Numbered from the stretch's first letter, positions 1-13,597 are shown. The stretch: 64,000 nt of DNA from Nemertoderma westbladi (GCA_032718475.1 JAUCBJ010004931.1:1-64000); one strand, 5' to 3'. Translations and numbers: made by a program. Notes: a model not told the origin generated them from the sequence alone.

Positions 1-26
1 TAGTAATTTCGAAACTCGACAAGGGT

Positions 27-1010
27 AATGGCGTCGTGGTTTTGGATCGCTCCGACTACAACCGCAAAATGGACGACATCCTCCAGGATTCCTCGAAGTT
101 TAAACTGTTGAATGACTATTGGTTAACAAGAGTTCTTCGACGAGAAGGACGTATTACTACCTACCTTCGTTCTCGTATGAACCTAGGAGTCCTAGATGAC
201 AAGACTTACCACCAAATCAGACCCAGGGGAAGCCGACTTGGAGTGCTTTGCGGTCTCGCTAAAGTACATTAAGATGGTGTCCCTCTAAGACCCATTCTTT
301 CAGCCACTAACGATCCGTCCTACAAACTAGCGAAATTCCTTGTCCCTATTATACAACCGTGTACCATAAGTGAATTTTCTGTAAAAGACTGATTTTCTTT
401 TGTCAATGGAATTTGTAATACAATACTCACTTCAATTCCCCGGTCCACTTTATGTAGTTTCGATGTCAAATCCCTTTTCACAAATATTCCCCTAGATGAA
501 ACCATAGAAATTATAGTTAATAACCTGTTTGATGAGCCACTTCCCCTTACGCGCCCTTTGAATTCCTTTACAGCCCTTAATTATGTACAAACTGCGCATG
601 GTTTCACCAGTAATCAGTTTAAAACCTTGTTAAAATTATCTGTCAAAGACTGTTGTTTTGTTTGTAATGATAAATTATATAATCAGATTGATGGCGTTGG
701 TATGGGGTCCCCCCTCGGCCCTGTATTAGCAAATGCGTTTTTAGCTCATTATGAACAGACCAGAGAAGCTGCCCATCCTCCTACTTGGCCGTACCATACG
801 ACACCTTGGGAAACGCATTGAGGAACACACTGTTAAGACCTGCCGCACGGGTAGGTTCTCTGTCCCTGAAGATTCCGCTATTTTTGACCATTCTATTTCC
901 TGTGACCACCCCATTCTTACTGATAATTTTAAAATTCTCGCAACTGGCAAATATATTCTAGAACTCAATATTAAAGAAACACTTTACACCCTCCCTTAAT
1001 GACCACACCA
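27..1010 (+). pseudogene. Penelope-like retroelement, internally deleted
   Basis: Translated pieces match Penelope-like elements. An N-terminal block before the reverse transcriptase lies at 36-272. RT motif A (FDVKSLFTNIP) is near 459-491, and the block GVGMGSPLGPVLANAF, characteristic of Penelope RT, lies near 685-735. A remnant of the C-terminal GIY-YIG endonuclease region (RTIRHLGKRIEEH) is near 790-830. The YxDD part of the RT and the linker are missing: the frame runs from the GMGSPLGP block straight into the endonuclease remnant, so several hundred bases were deleted around 750-775. There are also stops near 271 and 390 and a frameshift near 285. The copy is dead and its 5' end may lie outside the window. 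Known for the family: RT plus GIY-YIG nuclease, mobilised by target-primed reverse transcription. Confidence 0.85.
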
Positions 1011-1981
1011 CGTCCATTGAACTACTTATACTTTTAGTTATTCCCCCCCCCCCCCCCCCTCACGATCTGCTTGTCCAAGTCCCCCCCCCCCCCCCCCCCC
1101 CCCCTTTCATATTAGTCTAATATTTATGTTCAAATATTTCTTTCTTTTCTATTTTTCAAAATTTAATTATATTTCTTCAAAATTCAGTGCAATTATTTAT
1201 AATGTTATTTTATTATTGTCTATAACTACAGTAAAACCGGTAGCCTACCTACAGTACGTAAGCAGACAGTCTGATATGTGTTATATATTGTGTTTTCCAT
1301 TTATAATATATTATTACCTAAACCGGAGGAGCATGATCCAAGGATGGTCTTTTCTAACATATAAAACTAATACAGTAAAGGCGGTATTACTACGCGGGAA
1401 GGAGTACGTTACAAGGCCGTTTTTTTCTAATCAAAACAATAAACACGCTATCACAAACTATTTTCTCGTAGTTATAGTAAACATGTAAACACAGTCAATC
1501 TGTGTTATTATTATTTTTGTATTTTGATTCTGTGTTTTTTGTTTTGAATTACTAATTTTATTGCGAACTAATTATTTTTGGTAATAGATTAATTATTTTT
1601 GGAGGTATTTTAGTTATTTTTGGTGACAACCAAAACCGTTTGGTACCTACTCTAATATGGTATAAATGAAAAAATATAAAAAAGTAATTTTGGTGATATA
1701 AATATAAATTTTGTTTCGTAATTTATTTGGTGCGCTTGCGAATTAGCAATATTAGTTGATAGACGATAGCCAGACAGTCCTAAAACGCATAAAATAAATT
1801 GTGAAGGAATTAATCCAAAATATACCAGCTAATGAACATTTTAAACGCCAGGCTCTGGTGGGTGTAGTTACTTTGCACTGGTCAGTGGCCATAGAGAATA
1901 AAATACTTCACCCAGTGGCTTCTCATTGGAATGTTACCAAGTCCGACTCAAGTGAGATTACATCCATACCCTACATAGATG
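1011..1981. other. non-coding AT-rich spacer with two long poly(C) runs
   Basis: Poly(C) runs of about 17 and 24 bases lie at 1043-1059 and 1081-1104, directly after the Penelope remnant. The rest is AT-rich with no supportable gene. A short reverse copy of a dispersed motif (CTAATCAAAACAATAAAC) lies near 1427-1445. Confidence 0.6.
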
Positions 1982-4900
1982 CCCTACACTCCCACTCGAG
2001 ACATTGTCCTCCCCCTACACTCCCACTCCAGACATTGTCCTCCCATTCTCGGAACTACACTCCCACTCGAGACATTGTCCTCCCCCTACACTCCCACTCG
2101 AGACATTGTCCTCCCCCTACACTCCCACTCGAGACATTGTCCTCCCCCTACACTCCCACTCGAGACATTGTCCTCCCCCTACACTCCCACTCGAGACATT
2201 GTCCTCCCCCTACACTCCCACTCGAGACATTGTCCTCCCCCTACACTCCCACTCGAGACATTGTCCTCCCACCTACACTCCCACTCGAGACATTGTCCTC
2301 CCCCTACACTCCCACTCGAGACATTGTCCTCCCCCTACACTCCCACTCGAGACATTGTCCTCCCCCTACACTCCCACTCGAGACATTGTCCTCCCCCTAC
2401 ACTCCCACTCGAGACATTGTCCTCCCCCTACACTCCCACTCGAGACATTGTCCTCCCCCTACACTCCCACTCGAGACATTGTCCTCCCATTCTCGGAACT
2501 AGCCCTACACTCCCACTCGAGACATTGTCCTCCCCCTACACTCCCACTCGAGACATTGTCCTCCCATTCTCGGAACTAGCCCTACACTCCCACTCGAGAC
2601 ATTGTCCTCCCCCTACACTCCCACTCGAGACATTGTCCTCCCCCTACACTCCCACTCCAGACATTGTCCTCCCATTCTCGGAACTACACTCCCACTCGAG
2701 ACATTGTCCTCCCCCTACACTCCCACTCGAGACATTGTCCTCCCCCTACACTCCCACTCGAGACATTGTCCTCCCCCTACACTCCCACTCGAGACATTGT
2801 CCTCCCCTTACACTCCCACTCGAGACATTGTCCTCCCATTCTCGGAACTAGCCCTACACTCCCACTCGAGACATTGTCCTCCCCCTACACTCCCACTCCA
2901 GACATTGTCCTCCCATTCTCGGAACTACACTCCCACTCGAGACATTGTCCTCCCCCTACACTCCTACTCGAGACATTGTCCTCCCCCTACACCCCCACTC
3001 GAGACATTGTCCTCCCATTCTCGGAACTAGCCCTTCACTCCCACTCGAGACGTTGTCCTCCCCCTACACTCCCACTCGAGACATTGTCCTCCCCCTACAC
3101 TCCCACTACAGACATTGTCCTCCCATTCTCGGAACTACACTCCCACTCGAGACATTGTCCTCCCCCTACACTCCCACTCGAGACATTGTCCTCCCCCTAC
3201 ACTCCCACTCGAGACATTGTCCTCCCCCTATACTCCCACTCCAGACATTGTCCTCCCATTCTCGGAACTACACTCCCACTCGAGACATTGTCCTCCTCCT
3301 ACACTCCCACTCGAGACATTGTCCTCCCCCTACACTCCCACTCGAGACATTGTCCTCCCCTTACACTCCCACTCGAGACATTGTCCTCCCATTCTCGGAA
3401 CTAGCCCTACACTCCCACTCGAGACATTGTCCTCCCCCTACACTCCCACTCCAGACATTGTCCTCCCATTCTCGGAACTACACTCCCACTCGAGACATTG
3501 TCCTCCCCCTACACTCCTACTCGAGACATTGTCCCCCCCCCCCCTACACTCCCACTCGAGACATTGTCCTCCCCCTATACTCCCACTCCAGACATTGTCC
3601 TCCCATTCTCGGAACTACACTCCCACTCGAGACATTGTCCTCCCCCTACACTCCCACTCGAGACATTGTCCTCCCCCTACACTCCCACTCGAGACATTGT
3701 CCTCACACTACACTCCCACTCGAGACATTGTCCTCCCCCTACACTCCCACTCGAGACATTGTCCTCCCATTCTCGGAACTAGCCCTACACTCCCACTCGA
3801 GACATTGTCCTCCCCTTACACTCCCACTCGAGACATTGTCCTCCCATTCTCGGAACTAGCCCTACACTCCCACTCGAGACATTGTCCTCCCCCTACACTC
3901 CCACTCGAGACATTGTCCTCCCATTCTCGGAACTAGCCCTACACTCCCACTCGAGACATTGTCCTCCCCTCTACACTCCCACTCGAGACATTGTCCTCCC
4001 ATTCTCGGAACTACACTCCCACTCGAGACATTGTCCTCCCCCTACACTCCTACTCGAGACATTGTCCCCCCCCCCCTACACTCCCACTCGAGACATTGTC
4101 CTCCCCCTACACTCCCACTCGAGACATTGTCCTCCCATTCTCGGACTACACTCCCACTCGAGACATTGTCCTCCCCCTACACTCCCACTCGAGACATTGT
4201 CCTCCCCCTACACTCCCACTCCAGACATTGTCCTCCCATTCTCGGAACTACACTCCCACTCGAGACATTGTCCTCCCCCTACACTCCTACTCGAGACATT
4301 GTCCTCCCCCTACACTCCCACTCGAGACATTGTCCTCCCATTCTCGGAACTATCACTCCCACTCGAGACATTGTCCTCCCCCTACACTCCCACTCGAGAC
4401 ATTGTCCTCCCCCTACACTCCCACTCGAGACATTGTCCTCCACCACTACACTCCCACTCGAGACATTGTCCTCCCCCTACACTCCCACTCGAGACATTGT
4501 CCTCCCCCTACACTCCCACTCGAGACATTGTCCTCCCCCTATACTCCCACTCCAGACATTGTCCTCCCATTCTCGGAACTACACTCCCACTCGAGACATT
4601 GTCCTCCTCCTACACTCCCACTCGAGACATTGTCCTCCCCCTACACTCCCACTCGAGACATTGTCCTCCCCTTACACTCCCACTCGAGACATTGTCCTCC
4701 CATTCTCGGAACTAGCCCTACACTCCCACTCGAGACATTGTCCTCCCCCTACACTCCCACTCCAGACATTGTCCTCCCATTCTCGGAACTACACTCCCAC
4801 TCGAGACATTGTCCTCCCCCTACACTCCTACTCGAGACATTGTCCCCCCCCCCCTACACTCCCACTCGAGACATTGTCCTCCCCCTATACTCCCACTCCA

Positions 4901-7900
4901 GACATTGTCCTCCCATTCTCGGAACTACACTCCCACTCGAGACATTGTCCTCCCCCTACACTCCCACTCGAGACATTGTCCTCCCCCTACACTCCCACTC
5001 GAGACATTGTCCTCACACTACACTCCCACTCGAGACATTGTCCTCCCCTTACACTCCCACTCGAGACATTGTCCTCCCATTCTCGGAACTAGCCCTACAC
5101 TCCCACTCGAGACATTGTCCTCCCCTTACACTCCCACTCGAGACATTGTCCTCCCATTCTCGGAACTAGCCCTACACTCCCACTCGAGACATTGTCCTCC
5201 CCCTACACTCCCACTCGAGACATTGTCCTCCCATTCTCGGAACTAGCCCTACACTCCCACTCGAGACATTGTCCTCCCCCTACACTCCCACTCCAGACAT
5301 TGTCCTCCCATTCTCGGAACTACACTCCCACTCGAGACATTGTCCTCCCCCTACACTCCTACTCGAGACATTGTCCTCCCCCTACACCCCCACTCGAGAC
5401 ATTGTCCTCCCATTCTCGGAACTAGCCCTTCACTCCCACTCGAGACGTTGTCCTCCCCCTACACTCCCACTCGAGACATTGTCCTCCCCCTACACTCCCA
5501 CTACAGACATTGTCCTCCCATTCTCGGAACTACACTCCCACTCGAGACATTGTCCTCCCCCTACACTCCCACTCGAGACATTGTCCTCCCCCTACACTCC
5601 CACTCGAGACATTGTCCTCCCCCTATACTCCCACTCCAGACATTGTCCTCCCATTCTCGGAACTACACTCCCACTCGAGACATTGTCCTCCTCCTACACT
5701 CCCACTCGAGACATTGTCCTCCCCCTACACTCCCACTCGAGACATTGTCCTCCCCTTACACTCCCACTCGAGACATTGTCCTCCCATTCTCGGAACTAGC
5801 CCTACACTCCCACTCGAGACATTGTCCTCCCCCTACACTCCCACTCCAGACATTGTCCTCCCATTCTCGGAACTACACTCCCACTCGAGACATTGTCCTC
5901 CCCCTACACTCCTACTCGAGACATTGTCCCCCCCCCCCTACACTCCCACTCGAGACATTGTCCTCCCCCTATACTCCCACTCCAGACATTGTCCTCCCAT
6001 TCTCGGAACTACACTCCCACTCGAGACATTGTCCTCCCCCTACACTCCCACTCGAGACATTGTCCTCCCCCTACACTCCCACTCGAGACATTGTCCTCCC
6101 CCTACACTCCCACTCGAGACATTGTCCTCCCCCTACACTCCCACTCGAGACATTGTCCTCCCATTCTCGGAACTAGCCCTACACTCCCACTCGAGACATT
6201 GTCCTCCCCCTACACTCCCACTCGAGACATTGTCCTCCCATTCTCGGAACTAGCCCTACACTCCCACTCGAGACATTGTCCTCCCCCTACACTCCCACTC
6301 GAGACATTGTCCTCCCCCTACACTCCCACTCCAGACATTTTCCTCCCATTCTCGGAACTACACTCCCACTCGAGACATTGTCCTCCCCCTACACTCCCAC
6401 TCGAGACATTGTCCTCCCCCTACACTCCCACTCGAGACATTGTCCTCCCCCTACACTCCCACTCGAGACATTGTCCTCCCCTTACACTCCCACTCGAGAC
6501 ATTGTCCTCCCATTCTCGGAACTAGCCCTACACTCCCACTCGAGACATTGTCCTCCCCCTACACTCCCACTCCAGACATTGTCCTCCCATTCTCGGAACT
6601 ACACTCCCACTCGAGACATTGTCCTCCCCCTACACTCCTACTCGAGACATTGTCCTCCCCCTACACCCCCACTCGAGACATTGTCCTCCCATTCTCGGAA
6701 CTAGCCCTTCACTCCCACTCGAGACGTTGTCCTCCCCCTACACTCCCACTCGAGACATTGTCCTCCCCCTACACTCCCACTACAGACATTGTCCTCCCAT
6801 TCTCGGAACTACACTCCCACTCGAGACATTGTCCTCCCCCTACACTCCCACTCGAGACATTGTCCTCCCCCTACACTCCCACTCGAGACATTGTCCTCCC
6901 CCTATACTCCCACTCCAGACATTGTCCTCCCATTCTCGGAACTACACTCCCACTCGAGACATTGTCCTCCTCCTACACTCCCACTCGAGACATTGTCCTC
7001 CCCCTACACTCCCACTCGAGACATTGTCCTCCCCTTACACTCCCACTCGAGACATTGTCCTCCCATTCTCGGAACTAGCCCTACACTCCCACTCGAGACA
7101 TTGTCCTCCCCCTACACTCCCACTCCAGACATTGTCCTCCCATTCTCGGAACTACACTCCCACTCGAGACATTGTCCTCCCCCTACACTCCTACTCGAGA
7201 CATTGTCCCCCCCCCCCTACACTCCCACTCGAGACATTGTCCTCCCCCTATACTCCCACTCCAGACATTGTCCTCCCATTCTCGGAACTACACTCCCACT
7301 CGAGACATTGTCCTCCCCCTACACTCCCACTCGAGACATTGTCCTCCCCCTACACTCCCACTCGAGACATTGTCCTCACACTACACTCCCACTCGAGACA
7401 TTGTCCTCCCCTTACACTCCCACTCGAGACATTGTCCTCCCATTCTCGGAACTAGCCCTACACTCCCACTCGAGACATTGTCCTCCCCTTACACTCCCAC
7501 TCGAGACATTGTCCTCCCATTCTCGGAACTAGCCCTACACTCCCACTCGAGACATTGTCCTCCCCCTACACTCCCACTCGAGACATTGTCCTCCCATTCT
7601 CGGAACTAGCCCTACACTCCCACTCGAGACATTGTCCTCCCCTTACACTCCCACTCGAGACATTGTCCTCCCATTCTCGGAACTAGCCCTACACTCCCAC
7701 TCGAGACATTGTCCTCCCCCTACACTCCTACTCGAGACATTGTCCCCCCCCCCCCTACACTCCCACTCGAGACATTGTCCTCCCCCTATACTCCCACTCC
7801 AGACATTGTCCTCCCATTCTCGGAACTACACTCCCACTCGAGACATTGTCCTCCCCCTACACTCCCACTCGAGACATTGTCCTCCCCCTACACTCCCACT

Positions 7901-8673
7901 CGAGACATTGTCCTCCCACTACACTCCCACTCGAGACATTGTCCTCCCCTTACACTCCCACTCGAGACATTGTCCTCCCATTCTCGGAACTAGCCCTACA
8001 CTCCCACTCGAGACATTGTCCTCCCCTTACACTCCCACTCGAGACATTGTCCTCCCATTCTCGGAACTAGCCCTACACTCCCACTCGAGACATTGTCCTC
8101 CCCCTACACTCCCACTCGAGACATTGTCCTCCCATTCTCGGAACTAGCCCTTCACTCCCACTCGAGACGTTGTCCTCCCCATACACTCCCACTCGAGACA
8201 TTGTCCTCCCCCTACACTCCCACTCCAGACATTGTCCTCCCATTCTCGGAACTACACTCCCACTCGAGACATTGTCCTCCCCCTACACTCCCACTCGAGA
8301 CATTGTCCTGCCCCTACACTCCCACTCGAGACATTGTCCTCCCCCTATACTCCCACTGCAGACATTGTCCTCCCATTCTCGGAACTACACTCCCACTCGA
8401 GACATTGTCCTCCCCCTACACTCCCACTCGAGACATTGTCCTCCCCCTACACTCCCACTCGAGACATTGTCCTCCCATTCTCGGAACTAGCCCTACACTC
8501 CCACTCGAGACATTGTCCTCCCCCTACACTCCCACTCGAGACATTGTCCTCCCCCTACACTCCCACTCGAGACATTGTCCTCCCATTCTCGGAACTAGCC
8601 CTACACTCCCACTCGAGACATTGTCCTCCCCCTACACTCCCACTCGAGACATTGTCCTCCCATTCTCGGAACT
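1982..8673. repeat. satellite array, 31-bp monomer with 40- and 46-bp variants
   Basis: About 6.7 kb of tandem repeat. The basic monomer is 31 bp and contains CACTCCCACTCGAGACATTG, with an XhoI-type CTCGAG palindrome. In variant monomers CCATTCTCGGAACTA or CCATTCTCGGAACTAGC is inserted after GTCCTC, giving 40- and 46-bp units. A CTCCAGAC change removes the palindrome in a subset. Because 31 is 1 modulo 3 and the unit has no plus-strand stop, all three plus frames stay open for hundreds of codons. These frames are not genes. Large blocks recur with 1279-bp and about 2395-bp offsets, which is higher-order structure. Confidence 0.97.
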
Positions 8674-9744
8674 ATTTTCTCTCAACTTTCTCTCACCTTA
8701 TTCCATCCTACTGAGAATATTCTGATTAAGTGAAGCTTTTGTTGCCAATTTATCCGTCGCAGCATGCACCGCACCCTCTGGCAATTCTTAAATAATCATT
8801 GACTTTTAATTAATTTTATGGGAAACAGAATGGGCCAGTACAAGTAACAACCTGGGCTAAGCCTAAGGCACCGAGAGAATTACTCAGATTGTAATGGGGA
8901 GGGTGTGAGGGGACTTTCGACGCAATACAAATTCATTCCTCTCCTGGGGAAAATCGATGCAATTAACAGCTGATTACTACCAAATATAAAACTGTAAATT
9001 AACTTTCGTGTATTGTATTGGTTTGAAGAACGTGCCACTGAAACCTGTTCCTTTCCCTTAGTTGGTAATTTTACATTGAGGCGAAATATTAATTCGCATA
9101 GAAGGGATTTGCGTCGAGTTTCCAACCCTATCCAGGCACCCCACTGCTGCGTTTTAATTTTGAGTGGGATGTCTCACCCTATCTCCAATTACGAGGAACA
9201 CAATCATAATAAATGTAATAACAATTCGTCTTTACAATGAATATTGTAAATAACTATTTAAACATTTGTTATAGAAATGTAAAAATGTAAGGCAGTGTGA
9301 ATGGGATTAAATAGTTATTAACAAAAGATTATCAAAAAATATATTGTAAATCACTACAAAATATAACTTAAAGAAACATAAAATATTCACTTGTAAAAAT
9401 GTAAGTCAGTAAATACGAATAATCAAGAACATTGGCCTGTAACAACAGAATCTAAGTAAGAAACTGTCACACAAAAATGCAATTACGATATACATCAATC
9501 AAGTTGTCAAATATTAAAAATAAAAGATATGAACAAATAATTATTACAGACAAAACGGATTAAACGTCTACCAGCTGTGTAAACAGCGGAAATAAAGGAA
9601 TTAAAGATTGGAAAATGGCAGGGGATACAGCCTGATACTTTGTGAAATATCCTGTGTCTGAGTCTGTACCAGTCTGTACTCACAGATATATGGATTTTCT
9701 GCATGTGTCGTAAACCATCATATTCATATTCATATTCATAATCA
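8674..9744. other. unique non-coding sequence with a dispersed-repeat copy
   Basis: No supportable gene. The stretch 8885-9110 resembles 17095-17245 and, inverted, 31700-31850. They share the pattern of a G-rich lead, GACGCAAT, TTGGTT..., CACTG-AACCTG-TCC and a GAGGCGAAATATTAAT-like block, so this is a member of a short dispersed repeat family. From 9240 to 9745 the sequence is AT-rich, ending in a short TTCATA microsatellite. Confidence 0.5.
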
Positions 9745-10450
9745 CATTTAATTATTAATTAAATATTTAAATTAATTATTAATTAAATATTTAAATTAAT
9801 TATTAATTAAATATTTAAATTAATTATTAATTAAATATTTAAATTAATTATTAATTAAATATATAAATTAATTATTAATTAAATATTTAAATTAATTATT
9901 AATTAAATATATAAATTAATTATTAATTAAATATTTAAATTAATTATTAATTAAATATTTAAATTAATTATTAATTAAATATTTAACTTAATTATTAATT
10001 AAATATTTAAATTAATTATTAATTAAATATTTAAATTAATTATTAATTAAATATTTAAATTAATTATTAATTAAATATTTAAATTAATTATTAATTAAAT
10101 ATTTAAATTAATTATTAATTAAATATTTAAATTAATTATTAATTAAATATTTAAATTAATTATTAATTAAATATTTAAATTAATTATTAATTAAATATTT
10201 AAATTAATTATTAATGAAATATTTAAATTAATTATTAATTAAATATTTAAATTAATTATTAATTAAATATTTAAATTAATTATTAATTAAATATCTAAAT
10301 TAATTATTAATTAAATATTTAAATTAATTATTAATTAAATATTTAAATTAATTATTAATTAAATATTTAAATTAATTATTAATTAAATACCTAAATTAAT
10401 TATTAATTAAATATTTAAATTAATTATTAATTAAATATTTAAATTATTTA
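9745..10450. repeat. AT-only 24-bp tandem array
   Basis: About 29 near-perfect copies of a 24-bp monomer made only of A and T, containing TTAATTATTAATTAAATATT and internal palindromes (TTAATTAA, AAATATTT). A few monomers carry single substitutions such as ATATATAA, ACTTAA or ACCTAA. The region has essentially no G or C for 700 bases. Confidence 0.95.
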
Positions 10451-11089
10451 AATATTTTAAATTAATCATTATTTAAATATTAAATATTTAATCTTTTAAA
10501 AGCTGTATTAACATATAAGCTGCTTTAACAGTAAATTTTTGCCAGCGATCACCTTGTAACCACGGCGCATGTTGCTTAGTGACCGTGTTTGAAACACGGC
10601 CCCTTTTATAATGCATATATAATTAACGACAGCACCAGTCTTCCGGTAGCTTCATCCTTCATCATCCACTGAGAATCTATAGAACGTTTCGACTTTAAGG
10701 ACATTACGAAGGATTCTAATATTTTTCCTATAATTGCGGTTTTACTCCAAATTTTTTTGTACATTTTACTTTTGTGTCTCGAAACTGCAATTTAACCCTA
10801 TTAAACCCGGGGGGGGGGGGGGGGGTCAATATGACCCCCCGTGGTTTTTTGTTATATCTCTGAAACAAACGCAGTTGGGAATCTGAAATTTTATGACTTT
10901 TACGAAAAATCTATTGTCTTCCTAATAGTAAATGAACATTTTTTAACTCTACTTTTGGCACTTTTTTTGAGACGTTTTTTGAAAAATACATTTCATGAAT
11001 TATGATTTGTAATATCTCTATTGATGATTTACACCGGTTTTTTGCTGTTTGCAATAAGATGAACTCATATAAATTAATATAAAAATTTC
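10451..11089. other. non-coding spacer with poly(G) run and short dyad
   Basis: No gene is seen. A near-perfect dyad, CCGTGTTTGAAACACGG, lies near 10583-10599. A 17-base poly(G) run is at 10809-10825, followed by a GGGGTCAATATGACCCCCC dyad. Confidence 0.5.
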
Positions 11090-11640
11090 AAACTTGCTTT
11101 TATCGGCGGGTGTCAAATTTTGGTGCTAGCACCAAACTTTGAAATTCTGTCAATTTTGTAAATTGATTGATTGTTTGAACCTATTTTTTACGCAATAGGG
11201 GTTTTTTGGGGTTCTGGTTTCGATGGAATATATACGAGTTGTACCATGCGTATCAAACTTGTATTTTTCTATGCTGTTTGGTATGATTTTTCGAATCCAT
11301 ACAATAGTTAAATTGCTTGTGACATCTTATTTCTTGCGTTTTAGAGGTTTATGGCGGTTCTGAATTCAATGGAATAAATAAGTATTTAACTAGACATCTC
11401 AAACTTGTATTTTTCGGAAGTGGGTGCAAAATTTGGTGCAACACCAAATTTTGATAACCATCAAATATATCAATTTATTGATTGTGTCTCATCTTGTTTC
11501 ATGCGTTATACGGGTTTATGAGGGACCTGAATCCGATGGAATCAATAAAAACAGCACTGGACACCTCAAACTTGTACTTTATGGTGATGGGTTCAAAATT
11601 TGGTGCTAGCACTAAAATTTGCCTTATTACGCCGAAAAAT
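11090..11640 (+). repeat. degenerate tandem repeat, about 170-300 bp spacing
   Basis: Three related blocks share AATTTGGTGCTAGCACCAAA (or a variant) near 11114, 11428 and 11595, a following ATTGATTGTTTG-like stretch, a TGCGTTATACGGGTTTATG-like stretch and TCAAACTTGTATTTTTC. Divergence is high, so this is an old tandem or dispersed repeat. Short open frames inside it carry no recognisable domain. Confidence 0.55.
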
Positions 11641-12353
11641 ACGAGTAGCAATGATCTGGCAAATTAAAAATGTATTTATTAGAATTAGCGCCCCAGAAAA
11701 CCTGAAAATGTGAATTTATAGCATCGTATAACCCTGCAAACCACCAACGTTAATCTAACGTTGGGTTTATGTTAGACATTCGTTAAAAAATGACAGTTAG
11801 AATTTAACCATAAACCTACGTTAAAATACGTTAGATTTCTGTCAATTTTTAACGTTAATTTTTACAGTAATTATACGTCAAAAATTGACAAATATCGGAC
11901 AATACCATATTTTTTAACGTTACTTTAACGTTAATTTTTAACGTTAATTTTTTACAGTAATTATACGTCAAAAATCAACAGAGATCTGACATTTCCAAAT
12001 TTTTTAACGTTGATTTAACGTTAATTTTTAACGTTTATTATTCATCAATGGATAACATATCTATGTCTAGCTGACCATCCGCTGACTTTGTTCATTTTTC
12101 TTATTTTGTTAATTTAGTTTAGTGTTACTTTGGTAATTTTTTAAATATTATTTTTAAATATTTGCCTTACTAGTCAGCATCTGTGTACCAGTACCAAGCG
12201 TACAGTATAAAAGTACAGTAAGTAAGCGTACAGTAGAAAAAGGGTGGAAAGAAGGATCTAGAAGATGCTAGTGGGGCTGAAGCCGATAGCGAAGATGAAT
12301 GAATATTATATATCGATAAAAACGTGGCCCTAATTACGTTACGGATAATTTTA

Positions 12354-13597
12354 TGACACTGGATGTACGTTTCGGTTAACTTTATGAAAGTGGATGTACG
12401 TTTCGGTTAACTTTATGAAACTGGATGTACGTTTCGGTTAACTTTATGAAACTGGATGTACGTTTCGGTTAACTTTATGAAAGTGGATGTACGTTTCGGT
12501 TAACTTTATGAAACTGGATGTACGTTTCGGTTAACTTTATGAAACTGGATGTACGTTTCGGTTAACTTTATGAAACTGGATGTACGTTTCGGTTAACTTT
12601 ATGAAACTGGATGTACGTTTCGGTTAACTTTATGAAACTGGATGTACGTTTCGGTTAACTTTATGAAACTGGATGTACGTTTCGGTTAACTTTATGAAAG
12701 TGGATGTACGTTTCGGTTAACTTTATGAAACTGGATGTACGTTTCGGTTAACTTTATGAAACTGGATGTACGTTTCGGTTAACTTTATGAAACTGGATGT
12801 ACGTTTCGGTTAACTTTATGAAACTGGATGTACGTTTCGGTTAACTTTATGAAACTGGATGTACGTTTCGGTTAACTTTATGAAACTGGATGTACGTTTC
12901 GGTTAACTTTATGAAACTGGATGTACGTTTCGGTTAACTTTATGAAACTGGATGTACGTTTCGGTTAACTTTATGAAACTGGATGTACGTTTCGGTTAAC
13001 TTTATGAAACTGGATGTACGTTTCGGTTAACTTTATGAAAGTGGATGTACGTTTCGGTTAACTTTATGAAACTGGATGTACGTTTCGGTTAACTTTATGA
13101 AACTGGATGTACGTTTCGGTTAACTTTATGAAACTGGATGTACGTTTCGGTTAACTTTATGAAACTGGATGTACGTTTCGGTTAACTTTATGAAACTGGA
13201 TGTACGTTTCGGTTTACTTTATGAAACTGGATGTACGTTTCGGTTAACTTTATGAAACTGGATGTACGTTTCGGTTAACTTTATGAAACTGGATGTACGT
13301 TTCGGTTAACTTTATTAAAGTGGATATACGTTTCGGTTAACGTTATGAAAGTGGATGTTCGTTTCGGTTAACTTTATGAAACTGAATGTACGTTTCGGTT
13401 AACTTTATGAAACTGGATGTACGTTTCGGTTAACTTTATGAAAGTGGATGTACGTTTCGGTTAACGTTATGAAAGTGGATGTACGTTTCGGTTAACTTTA
13501 TGAAACTGGATGTACGTTTCGGTTAACTTTATGAAACTGGATGTACGTTTCGGTTAACTTTATGAAACTGGATGTACGTTTAGGTTAACTTTATGAA
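12354..13597 (+). repeat. 31-bp tandem array (about 40 copies)
   Basis: About 40 copies of a 31-bp monomer containing GTACGTTTCGGTTAACTTTA followed by TGAAACTGGAT. Each monomer carries the palindrome GTTAAC and a GAAAC/GTTTC inverted pair. A GAAAG-for-GAAAC variant recurs in about a quarter of the monomers at the left and right ends. The array lies inside the ACGTTAA-ended element and is unrelated in sequence to the 31-bp satellite at 1982-8673. Confidence 0.95.

Noticed and set aside
1126-1488. 120-codon frame with hydrophobic stretches
   Set aside because: AT-rich sequence gives Phe/Ile/Tyr-rich frames by chance; no family resemblance and it overlaps a dispersed-repeat remnant.
1982-8673. 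CRISPR-like array
   Set aside because: Repeats are contiguous with no unique spacers, in a eukaryotic context with no cas genes.
1801-8725. Many overlapping open frames of 70-390 codons rich in His, Ser, Pro and Thr
   Set aside because: All are translations of the 31/40/46-bp satellite in three frames; no start context, domain or unique sequence.
12354-13597. Relationship between this 31-bp array and the 31-bp satellite at 1982-8673
   Set aside because: Same period but no sequence similarity.
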